From NCBI GenBank assembly GCA_002409365.1, contig DHUW01000099.1:5971-18492 (forward strand): a stretch of DNA of 12,522 nucleotides. The letters are read 5' to 3'. Origin of the DNA: Anaerolineaceae bacterium UBA5224. GTDB lineage: Bacteria; Chloroflexota; Anaerolineae; Anaerolineales; Anaerolineaceae. This document shows positions 6,836 to 12,522 of the stretch, in pieces. Under the pieces are notes generated by a model. It was not told the origin of the DNA. It saw nothing but the letters and a program-made list of their open reading frames with translations, and did not search any database. How positions within the stretch are numbered: the stretch's first letter is position 1; the number at the start of each line of letters is the position of its first letter. A program made the position numbers and the translations under genes.

Positions 6836-8617
6836 CTACACCTTCCGTTCGATCTCATCCAGCGCTATTGCAAGGAAGTCATCAACGCTCATGGCACCCG
6901 GGTTGTCACCGTTTCTGCGGCGCAGGGCTACTTGCTTATCTTCCATTTCGCGATCGCCAATCACAAGCATGTAAGGATACTTTTGCTTTTGGGCGTTGCG
7001 GATCTTGGCATTCATACGGTCTGAACCATCATCCACGCTCACACGTAAACCGGCTTTCTTCAATCGGGCTGCAACATCATGCGCATAGCCGTTGTGTCGG
7101 TCGGCGATCGGGATCAACATCACCTGTTTTGGTGCCAACCAAACCGGGAAAGCGCCGGCATAATGCTCGATCAGTACACCAAAGAAGCGCTCCATCGAAC
7201 CAAGCAAAGCGCGGTGCACCATGTAGGGGCGGTGCTCCTTGCCATCTTCACCGATATAGGTCAAATCAAAGCGTTCAGGCTCGTTGAAGTCGAACTGGAT
7301 GGTCGAAAGCTGCCATTCCCGGCCTAAGGCATCACGCACCTTCAGGTCGATCTTCGGACCATAAAATGCGCCGCCGCCTTCATCGATCTCGTAAGGGACA
7401 TTCATGCGTTTGAGCGTATCTTCCAGCGCGGCTTCGGCGTCGTGCCACATCTGCTCATCGCCCACGCTCTTCTCGGGTTTGGTGCTCAGATAGGCCTGAA
7501 AATCGGTAAATCCAAAGGCTTTCAGCATATCAATACTGAAATTGAGCGTGAAGTCGATTTCGTCGGGCATTTGGTCCGGTCTGCAGAAATGATGGGCATC
7601 GTCCTGGGTAAAACCACGCACACGCATCAGACCGTGCAGCACACCAGAGCGCTCATAGCGGTATACTGTGCCTTTTTCGGCAAAGCGCAGGGGCAGGTCT
7701 CGGTACGATCGCAGCTGGCTCTTGTAGATATGCAGGTGGAAGGGGCAGTTCATCGGTTTGATGAAATATTCCTGGTCCTCGATCACGATCGGAGAATACA
7801 TATTTTCTTTGTAGAATCCGAGGTGTCCGCTGGTTTCCCACAAGCTGGCTTTGCCGATATGGGGCGTGTAGACCAGGTCATAGCCGTTGGCTATATGCTT
7901 ATCGTCCCAATAACGCTCGATCTGATGGCGTACCATGCCGCCGTTGGGGTGCCATAGGATCAGACCCTGCCCAACCTCATCATTTGAACTGAAGAGGTCC
8001 AGCTCTTTACCCAGTTTGCGATGGTCGCGTTTTTTCGCTTCTTCCAACTTCCATAGATAATCCTTCAGCTCGTCCTTGGTTTCCCAGGCGGTGCCATAAA
8101 TACGCTGCAGCATGGGGCGGTGCTCGTCGCCACGCCAGTAAGCGCCGGCGACATTGAGGAGCTTGATGGCGTGCGGGTTGATCTCAGAAGTATTCTCAAC
8201 GTGCGGTCCACGGCAGAGGTCAACGAATTGGCCTGATCTATAAATCGTCATTGGCACCTTCTGATCAGTTGGGTTACCGTCTTCATCCTCCTGGCCACTT
8301 TCCAAGCCCTCAATTAGCTCCAATTTATACTTCTGGTCCTTGAAAATTTCTTTCGCCTCGGCAGCTGAGACTTCTTCGCGAACGAAATCTTCTTTCGCCT
8401 TGATAAGTTCTTTCATCCGGTTTTCGATAGTCTCGAGATCATCCGGGGTGAGCGTGCGCGGCAGATCGAAATCATAGTAAAAACCGTCTTCAATAGACGG
8501 GCCGATTGCGATTTGAGCATCCGGGAACATTTCCAGTACAGCTTCAGCCATTACATGGGCAGCTGAATGGCGGATACGATAAAGTCGTGAATTTTCGTAA
8601 TCCTCTTTGGTAGACAT
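6836..8617 (-). CDS. thrS: Threonyl-tRNA synthetase lacking the TGS domain
   Basis: Class II synthetase that charges tRNA-Thr in the cytoplasm. The 593-residue protein starts directly at the second editing domain; the roughly 60-residue N-terminal TGS domain of the E. coli enzyme (642 aa) is absent. Editing residues are intact: H17-x3-H21 (HSAAH) and C135-R-G-P-H139. The catalytic domain has the zinc ligands C291 (MNCPFH), H342 (DDAHHFC) and H468 (VHRALLGS), and class II motif 2 around YRYERSGVLHGLMRVRGF (319-336). The anticodon-binding domain spans about 497-593. ATG 8617 follows GGAGG by 4 bases, and a T-box leader lies immediately upstream, leaving no room for a longer N-terminus. Expression should rise when tRNA-Thr is uncharged. 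It converges on uvrA. Confidence 0.97.
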   Translation of the reverse strand: MSTKEDYENSRLYRIRHSAAHVMAEAVLEMFPDAQIAIGPSIEDGFYYDFDLPRTLTPDDLETIENRMKELIKAKEDFVREEVSAAEAKEIFKDQKYKLELIEGLESGQEDEDGNPTDQKVPMTIYRSGQFVDLCRGPHVENTSEINPHAIKLLNVAGAYWRGDEHRPMLQRIYGTAWETKDELKDYLWKLEEAKKRDHRKLGKELDLFSSNDEVGQGLILWHPNGGMVRHQIERYWDDKHIANGYDLVYTPHIGKASLWETSGHLGFYKENMYSPIVIEDQEYFIKPMNCPFHLHIYKSQLRSYRDLPLRFAEKGTVYRYERSGVLHGLMRVRGFTQDDAHHFCRPDQMPDEIDFTLNFSIDMLKAFGFTDFQAYLSTKPEKSVGDEQMWHDAEAALEDTLKRMNVPYEIDEGGGAFYGPKIDLKVRDALGREWQLSTIQFDFNEPERFDLTYIGEDGKEHRPYMVHRALLGSMERFFGVLIEHYAGAFPVWLAPKQVMLIPIADRHNGYAHDVAARLKKAGLRVSVDDGSDRMNAKIRNAQKQKYPYMLVIGDREMEDKQVALRRRNGDNPGAMSVDDFLAIALDEIERKV

Positions 8618-8684
8618 TCTTCCTCCATTGCCGGTTGTTTTTTGAGATTTTTGAGGGTCTATTTGTACAACCGCTTCTTAAAAC

Positions 8685-8715
8685 AAAAAGACCTTCGCCC
8701 TGGGGCGAGAGATCT
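8685..8715 (-). terminator. T-box-controlled terminator of thrS
   Basis: On the minus strand AGATCTCTCGCCC pairs, with a small bulge, with GGGCGAAGGTCT, followed by TTTTT (8689-8685). The CGCCCCA part (8707-8701) can instead pair with TGGG of the T-box sequence, so the terminator and antiterminator are mutually exclusive. Confidence 0.85.
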
Positions 8716-8910
8716 CTCACGCGGTTCCACCCAGATTGCTCCATTTGGAGCATCTCGTTGTGCCGATAACGGGGCTACCGTTCACCTTAATTGGAAAACC
8801 TTTCAGGTTCAAGCTGGCAGGTGGTTTTGGGAAGTACCTTTGAACCGGTTCACACTTTCCCGGTATCACTGGCAAAAGTCAGCTTCTTACTCTTCCTGCG
8901 TCAACGCATT
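8685..8910 (-). promoter_or_regulatory. T-box riboswitch upstream of thrS, Thr (ACC) specifier
   Basis: The leader reads 5' to 3' on the minus strand. Stem I opens with GCAGG (8899-8895) pairing with CCTGC (8821-8817). Its 5' side carries AAGAGTAAG with the AGTA of the specifier-loop motif. On the 3' side, CCAAAACCACC offers ACC (8825-8823), a Thr codon, followed by A, directly above the CCTGC strand where a specifier belongs. Stem III is TGCTCC/GGAGCA (near 8753-8738). The T-box TGGGTGGAACCGCG (8733-8720) follows, then the terminator. Uncharged tRNA-Thr should pair with ACC and, through its NCCA end, with TGGA of the T-box, favouring antitermination. The TGGA form predicts a U discriminator base on the tRNA. 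This matches the downstream thrS gene. Confidence 0.93.
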
Positions 8911-8916
8911 TAAGTA

Positions 8917-8944
8917 AATATATCGCATTTTAGTGGAAAATCAA
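8917..8944 (-). promoter_or_regulatory. thrS promoter
   Basis: On the minus strand TTGATT (8944-8939) and TATATT (8922-8917) have a 16-base spacer. The predicted start near 8910 coincides with the 5' end of the T-box leader, which supports the call. Confidence 0.7.
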
Positions 8945-9048
8945 GAGAAAACCTGTCAATCTCAAGACTCATTGCGATAAAATATGCTTTTCCAGCATTA
9001 ACAAAATAATTGTGCGAAGAAGCGCAAAGAAAACCGAAAGGACTTGAA

Positions 9049-10008
9049 ATGAAGACTAATCGAAAATACGGGCTCCTCGCAGGAATTCTTGCGATCGCAG
9101 TCCTTCTATTTGGAGGATTATGGCTATCTGAAAGCCCTGCAGGATATATGTCTATCGATGTTAACCCAAGCATCGAATTAACCTACAACCGATTTAACAA
9201 AATTATTGCTGTTGAAGGTGTCAACCAGGACGGTAAAAATTTGATTGCTGGCAAAGACCTGATTGGTGATGATGTCGACGATGGGGTCGAGAAAATTGTG
9301 GAGGCTTTGCTTACCGCCGGATACTTGACCCAGGAAGACTCGAAAATTCTCTTTAGCGTGGATGACAGCGCTACCTCGTTAAACTTGCTGACTCGCATAA
9401 AGTACGAAGTTGTTTATTGGTTGAAAGAATACTACGAGAAAATTGATGTGATATCCCAATCCTATCAACTGTCCTCTAAAGAACGCTCCCAGGCAGAAAA
9501 ACTCAAGCTTTCCAGCGGTAAATACGCAATTTTGCTGGAGCTGATCGGATCTGCCAATATTGATGATTCCATCGACAGCAACCTTATCAACATAACCCTT
9601 GGAGAACTGCTTGAATCTCTCAATAATGACGATTTTGAATCAAACCGGATTCACCTGAAATGGGACCATGATGACAACGACGACGTCATGGGTGATGACA
9701 TTGACGACGAAATGGACAATACCATGAACGGCGATGCGGACAAGGATATTGAAGACAAGATGGACGATGAAATGGACGATAAGCACGATCATGATGAGGA
9801 AAATGATCGTGATGAAGATGATCATGATGAAAATGATCTTGATGAAGGCGATCGTATTGAAGGCGATCGTGATATAGATGATCATGATGAAAATGATCAT
9901 GACGAAAATGATCGTGATGTTGAAGATCGTGATAGAGATCGTCGTGATGACGGACATAAAAAGCATCCTCACCGTAACTCTTGGGATGAAGATTTCAACG
10001 ATGATTGA
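9049..10008 (+). CDS. Orphan RsgI-like membrane protein with Asp-rich tail
   Basis: A 319-residue membrane protein. Only seven residues (MKTNRKY) precede the single membrane helix (8-27), so there is no room for a cytoplasmic anti-sigma domain. After the helix comes a domain like the extracytoplasmic middle domain of RsgI anti-sigma-I factors: YMSIDVNPSIEL (33-44), NRFNKIIAVEGVNQDGKNL (47-65), then the D-D-G-V-E-K-I-V-E-A-L helix and GYLTQEDSKILFSV (91-104). N39-P40 is in the segment where RsgI proteins self-cleave. A helical linker ends in TLGELLESL (183-191). Residues 206-319 are low complexity, with 46 Asp and 13 Glu among 114 by my count, plus scattered His, and probably lie outside the membrane. 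ATG 9049 has AAAGGA 8 bases upstream. It precedes the sigma gene by 99 bases and is divergent from thrS. It may sense cations or compete with the anti-sigma factor; both are guesses. Confidence 0.82.
   Translation: MKTNRKYGLLAGILAIAVLLFGGLWLSESPAGYMSIDVNPSIELTYNRFNKIIAVEGVNQDGKNLIAGKDLIGDDVDDGVEKIVEALLTAGYLTQEDSKILFSVDDSATSLNLLTRIKYEVVYWLKEYYEKIDVISQSYQLSSKERSQAEKLKLSSGKYAILLELIGSANIDDSIDSNLINITLGELLESLNNDDFESNRIHLKWDHDDNDDVMGDDIDDEMDNTMNGDADKDIEDKMDDEMDDKHDHDEENDRDEDDHDENDLDEGDRIEGDRDIDDHDENDHDENDRDVEDRDRDRRDDGHKKHPHRNSWDEDFNDD
9816..9898 (+). repeat. Repetitive Asp/His/Asn codon tract with 60-bp periodic direct repeat
   Basis: Within the acidic tail, a 23-base stretch at 9816-9838 recurs exactly at 9876-9898, 60 bases apart, and encodes D-D-H-D-E-N-D. 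Shorter GAT-rich units (GATCATGATGAAAAT and variants, about 15 bases) surround it. Such DNA can change length by slippage, so the tail probably varies between strains in steps of whole codons. Confidence 0.75.
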
Positions 10009-10035
10009 AATGATGATGAAGCTGCCTGGCTGCCT

Positions 10036-10041
10036 TATAAT
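10036..10041 (+). promoter_or_regulatory. Possible -10 box upstream of the sigma factor gene
   Basis: A perfect TATAAT lies 66 bases before the sigma start codon. No convincing -35 is seen at 16-18 bases, so this is tentative; the sigma gene could instead be read with the gene before it. Confidence 0.3.
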
Positions 10042-10107
10042 GTAATTTAAAACTAAGGAAATGGAGGAGATGTACGTTATTCTTCTCCATGGACAGCCAA
10101 GAAAGCT

Positions 10108-10686
10108 ATGCTCATATTCAACGTCATCGGGGACAACCCTCAAAAACCCAAGTCGATCGAGGTCAACGAAACCTTAATTACGAGAATTGGACAGGACGAC
10201 AAAGTGGCATTCCGCGAACTATACGAGACAACCAACCAATCTCTGTATGCTTACATACTCAGCCTGGTTCGCGACCCGAACGAAGCACAGGATATTTTGC
10301 AGGAAACTTACCTGAAAATCCGCTCGGCTGCTCACTTGTATACACCCCAGGGAAAACCAATGGCATGGATTTTCACCATCGCCCGAAACCTTGCCAATAT
10401 GCATTTTCGGTACTCAAATCGAATTATTGAAGATCCGATAGACGAGATCACTTCCAACGAGCTTGAAGCTCGTGGTGTGGATCGGCAGGATATCATCGTG
10501 CTCCGGACCTTGCTTGACGGGCTTGACGAGGAGGAACGTTCGATCATCCTTTTGCATATGGTATCTGGCTATAAACATTATGAAATTGCCAGAGATCTGG
10601 ACAAACCATTATCAACTGTACTCTCAAGATACAACCGGGGGATCAAGAAACTCCGAAGATTAGTTGAACAACAAATGATTGCTTGA
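10108..10686 (+). CDS. ECF-type RNA polymerase sigma factor
   Basis: A 192-residue sigma-70-family protein with only regions 2 and 4, as in extracytoplasmic-function sigmas. Region 2 (about 29-105) includes AFRELYETTNQSLYAYILSL (34-53), the core-binding DPNEAQDILQETYLKI (56-71) and GKPMAWIFTIARNLA (82-96). Region 4 (about 130-185) includes LDGLDEEERSIILLHMVSGY (136-155) and the helix-turn-helix HYEIARDLDKPLSTVLSRYNRGIKKLR, spanning 157-183. It is too short and differently built to be SigI. ATG 10108 is the only ATG, GTG or TTG in frame after the TAA at 10054, though its ribosome binding site (AAGAAAG) is weak. The better GGAGGAG sits 38 bases upstream. The stop is one base before the anti-sigma gene, implying an operon and coupled translation. 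Confidence 0.93.
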   Translation: MLIFNVIGDNPQKPKSIEVNETLITRIGQDDKVAFRELYETTNQSLYAYILSLVRDPNEAQDILQETYLKIRSAAHLYTPQGKPMAWIFTIARNLANMHFRYSNRIIEDPIDEITSNELEARGVDRQDIIVLRTLLDGLDEEERSIILLHMVSGYKHYEIARDLDKPLSTVLSRYNRGIKKLRRLVEQQMIA

Positions 10687-10687
10687 T

Positions 10688-11602
10688 ATGGAAAAGAAAG
10701 AACTTACTCAATCCATTAAAAATTGTGCTAATAAGCTGACGCCTGACTGTTATGATTTCGTGGCTAACGCTCCTGTGACCAAACTAAATGTTCACGATCA
10801 GGTCACAGCACAGCCAGAAGTTGAAAAGATGGTTCCCGGACAAAGATCTGCTGCACTGCGCCTGGCACCGGTCTTTGCGCTGTTGATATTGGCTTTGATA
10901 TCTTCGGTCGTATACTCCCAGTTTTTCCAAATCAGCAGCGTGGTGGGTATTGATGTAAATCCCAGCATCCGAATCGATGTCAACCGTCAAAACCGTGTTA
11001 TAGCTCTCAAGAATCTCAACGCCGATGCTGCTCCAATTATTGATGGGATTGGCTACAATCAAGTCAAGTTGGATCATGTCGTCCGTGCCGTTGTTGGATC
11101 GATGTATCAACATGGCTATTTGCAGGATCCTGAGAGCGCTATATTGGTGTCCGTTGAGAGCAGTGACGTTTCCATGGCTGAAGAGTTGGAATCAAAAGTG
11201 GTCGTTGAAGTAAACGAATTTACCATTTTGGATTCAACCCAGGTATTTAGCCAGATAGTTCCAGATATGAGCATGCATAAGACCTCAGATGAACATGATG
11301 TCTCGTTTGGGATATTGAACCTGGCAACTCAAGCCCAGGAGAATTGTCCGCAATTTACCCTGGACGAGCTAATTGAGTTGCCTTTGTCAAGTCTCTATCA
11401 GTTAGCCTTCAGTGATACCGATACCGTTGATGATTCTCAAAAACCCCTTGAGTGTGGAACCGACAGCAACATAGAGAGCCAATACTTTCTACCGCTCATC
11501 ACCAATCCCGATCCAACACTGACGCCGACTTCTGCAGACCAGTTGCCGGCACCTACGCAGGTCCATTTCGATGGAGATTTGGATGACGATTCAGATGATT
11601 GA
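10688..11602 (+). CDS. Membrane anti-sigma factor with RsgI-like extracytoplasmic domain
   Basis: A 304-residue single-pass protein, by position the partner of the sigma factor. It has a cytoplasmic segment (1-57, likely the sigma-binding part, with C13 and C21 but no clear zinc motif) and a membrane helix (about 58-77). An RsgI-like domain follows, with VVGIDVNPSIRIDVN (85-99), QNRVIALKNLNADA (101-114), the VKLDHVVRAVVGSMYQHGYL helix (126-145) and AILVSVES (151-158). N91-P92 is the predicted self-cleavage site by analogy with RsgI. TLDELIELPLSSLY (224-237) matches TLGELLESL in the paralogue upstream. The tail is Pro/Thr-rich (PDPTLTPTS) and ends in DGDLDDDSDD. ATG 10688 is preferred over TTG 10679; neither has a strong ribosome binding site, consistent with coupling to the sigma gene. 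Signals outside the cell would trigger cleavage and release the sigma factor; this mechanism is inferred. Confidence 0.85.
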   Translation: MEKKELTQSIKNCANKLTPDCYDFVANAPVTKLNVHDQVTAQPEVEKMVPGQRSAALRLAPVFALLILALISSVVYSQFFQISSVVGIDVNPSIRIDVNRQNRVIALKNLNADAAPIIDGIGYNQVKLDHVVRAVVGSMYQHGYLQDPESAILVSVESSDVSMAEELESKVVVEVNEFTILDSTQVFSQIVPDMSMHKTSDEHDVSFGILNLATQAQENCPQFTLDELIELPLSSLYQLAFSDTDTVDDSQKPLECGTDSNIESQYFLPLITNPDPTLTPTSADQLPAPTQVHFDGDLDDDSDD

Positions 11603-11639
11603 TTGACTAGTGATTTGATCTAAACAAGCATTACCTGTG

Positions 11640-11675
11640 AAAAGACCACTTCTGAGCTCCCCTAAGTGGTCTTTT
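11640..11675 (+). terminator. Strong rho-independent terminator of the sigma/anti-sigma operon
   Basis: A perfect 12-bp stem, AAAAGACCACTT (11640-11651) and AAGTGGTCTTTT (11664-11675), closes a 12-base loop and ends in a T run, 38 bases after the anti-sigma stop codon. The A-run on the 5' side could make it work in both directions. Confidence 0.92.
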
Positions 11676-12039
11676 CTTATTTAACGAATAGGATCTTTTA
11701 AAGGATCAACTACTTGAGTCGGTAGTGCCTTGACGTGGTGGCTCTGCCAGGGCAGCCGTCTCTCGCGGTCCGCTGAGTGATCTAAATCTTCATAATCAGA
11801 CCTGACCATTTTTTCCATACCAACTGGTGAGAGCTAGTTTCATGACAACTTTTCTGGCTGAGGTAAAAATTATCTAAAAAAAACGCCAAAGATATTACTA
11901 TATTGTCGCTAATAAGAAGCTTCACAACCACGATATCTCTTTCACGAAATTTACAGTTGAATTCGCTTGGTATTGAAAGAGAATCTACAAAGTTGTATAG
12001 TTAATTTATCCCGCATCTAGTCTAAACTGGAGGTTTACA
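11676..12039. other. Noncoding stretch with a GC-rich patch and repeat copy 1
   Basis: No credible gene is seen in these 364 bases. At 11692-11707 there is a near-perfect palindrome, GATCTTTTAAAGGATC. Around 11720-11778 a GC-rich patch (GGTGGCTCTGCCAGGGCAGCC and following) stands out from AT-rich flanks and could fold, but I recognise no RNA family. From 11792 the sequence is a diverged direct repeat. The last 100 bases are AT-rich and should hold the promoter of the 100-aa gene; no clear -35/-10 pair stands out. Confidence 0.5.
11792..11945. repeat. Diverged direct repeat, copy 1 (upstream of the 100-aa gene)
   Basis: It aligns without gaps to 12355-12508 at a constant offset of 563 bases. 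By hand, 86 of 132 positions match over 11792-11923, about 65 percent, with perfect blocks such as ATAATCAGA and TTTTCC. Most differences look like transitions. The repeat begins where the other copy begins, shortly after the stop codon of the 100-aa gene. Confidence 0.7.
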
Positions 12040-12342
12040 ATGACAAAGTATATAGCTTTGCATAGAACAATTGGTGACCCCAAAGCAGGATGGGAAGCAT
12101 TTGGGCAGGTTGCTCCGAACTTAGCCAAAGACGTGGCAGCTGGGAAAACCGCAGCCAAAATCCTGAAGACCTGGAATCCCTACGCTTACGGGCGTAGCGA
12201 ATACGTCTTTTGCCTTTGGGAAGCAGAGAAATGGGAAGATGTGGAAACCGTGTTGAGGGATTATGGTTTCTACAAATTGGTAACATCAGATGTGATGCCA
12301 GTCGTTGAGATTGATTGGGCGGAGCTGGCCAAAGGTGGTTAG
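12040..12342 (+). CDS. Small protein of unknown function, 100 aa
   Basis: I do not recognise this gene. ATG 12040 has a strong GGAGG ribosome binding site 6 bases upstream, so it is probably expressed. The protein starts MTKYIALHRTIGDPKAGWEA and has one Cys (C58). The predicted pattern is strand (3-8), helix (about 14-33), strand (54-60, YVFCLWEA), helix (64-74, WEDVETVLRDY) and strand (78-91). That order resembles small ferredoxin-like, dimeric alpha/beta-barrel proteins, but this is a fold guess, not a family match. There is no signal peptide or membrane helix, so it is likely cytoplasmic. The gene is bracketed by direct repeats 563 bases apart, as if it were one unit of a tandem array. No partner gene is visible. 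Confidence 0.8.
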   Translation: MTKYIALHRTIGDPKAGWEAFGQVAPNLAKDVAAGKTAAKILKTWNPYAYGRSEYVFCLWEAEKWEDVETVLRDYGFYKLVTSDVMPVVEIDWAELAKGG

Positions 12343-12354
12343 GGCAAAATTTTT

Positions 12355-12508
12355 ATAATCAGAAGCGGATATTTTTTCCTTACCAGCTGGCGAGGGTTAA
12401 TTTATTGATGACTTTTCCAGTTTAGTTGATAGTTTTCATGAGAAAAAGTCAGAAGATTTAATGTCTTGTCATTGATGAGCATATTCTCGACTTTGACATC
12501 TCATGCTC
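12355..12508. repeat. Diverged direct repeat, copy 2 (downstream of the 100-aa gene)
   Basis: The partner of 11792-11945, starting 12 bases after the stop codon of the 100-aa gene. It covers most of the remaining window, where no gene or terminator is seen. If the repeat unit includes the gene, a related gene would start near 12603, just outside the window. Confidence 0.7.
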
Positions 12509-12522
12509 TGGCATGAACAAAA

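Noticed and set aside
6679..7287. 202-residue plus-strand frame starting in the terminator and repeat
   Set aside because: It begins in the terminator arm, crosses the dispersed repeat and then runs antisense to thrS.
7442..7957. 171-residue plus-strand frame
   Set aside because: It is antisense to thrS, a clear full-length gene.
8642..8917. 91-residue plus-strand frame upstream of thrS
   Set aside because: The DNA is fully explained by the T-box leader on the other strand.
9816..9898. CRISPR-like regular repeats
   Set aside because: The repeats are inside a coding region, keep the reading frame and lack unique spacers of constant size.
9640..10143. 167-residue Ile/Val-rich minus-strand frame that looks like a membrane protein
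   Set aside because: It is the reverse complement of the GAT-rich acidic tail; GAT read backwards gives ATC (Ile) codons, producing a false hydrophobic pattern.
10089..10430. 113-residue plus-strand frame at the start of the sigma gene
   Set aside because: It overlaps the sigma factor in another frame and shows no domain.
10688..11602. Naming the sigma/anti-sigma pair sigI/rsgI
   Set aside because: The sigma factor has ECF regions 2 and 4 rather than SigI architecture, and the anti-sigma N-terminus does not clearly match the RsgI sigma-binding domain.

Overview
The window is chromosomal DNA from a bacterium of moderate GC content. I lean towards Chloroflexota (Anaerolineae-like), but this is an inference. 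It rests on the mix of housekeeping genes, a Pro/Thr-rich tail in one anti-sigma protein, T-box control of thrS, and dispersed TGTCATTCTGAGC-type hairpin repeats. No plasmid, phage, transposase, CRISPR, rRNA or tRNA feature is visible.

Layout from left to right. (1) Minus strand, 1-765: the first 35 codons of a DUF3307-type membrane protein overlap the end of a SatD-family gene. Upstream of satD lie a promoter and four copies of an 18-bp palindrome. (2) 910-1038: two kinds of dispersed hairpin repeat. (3) Minus strand, 1091-2298: an Fe/Mn superoxide dismutase with its own promoter and terminator, then a YjbQ-family protein. (4) Plus strand, 2587-6622: a flippase-like/LPG-synthase-type membrane protein, then full-length uvrA behind an extended -10 promoter. 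(5) 6660-6808: a bidirectional terminator and a second dispersed hairpin repeat between the converging uvrA and thrS. (6) Minus strand, 6836-8944: thrS without a TGS domain, preceded by a complete T-box riboswitch with a Thr (ACC) specifier, a terminator and a promoter. (7) Plus strand, 9049-11675: an orphan RsgI-like membrane protein with a very Asp-rich tail, an ECF sigma factor, and a membrane anti-sigma protein with an RsgI-like extracytoplasmic domain, closed by a strong terminator. (8) 11676-12522: a noncoding stretch and a 100-aa unknown protein bracketed by diverged direct repeats 563 bp apart.

The most interesting modules are these. First, the sigma/RsgI locus: an RsgI-type domain, classically paired with SigI, sits beside an ECF sigma factor. 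Both membrane proteins carry an Asn-Pro in the segment where RsgI proteins cleave themselves, and both end in acidic tails. Second, the satD/DUF3307 locus: satD reads as a cyclase-like domain joined to a helix-turn-helix, transcribed from a promoter embedded in a four-site operator array. Third, the direct repeats around the 100-aa gene, which predict another copy just beyond the window.
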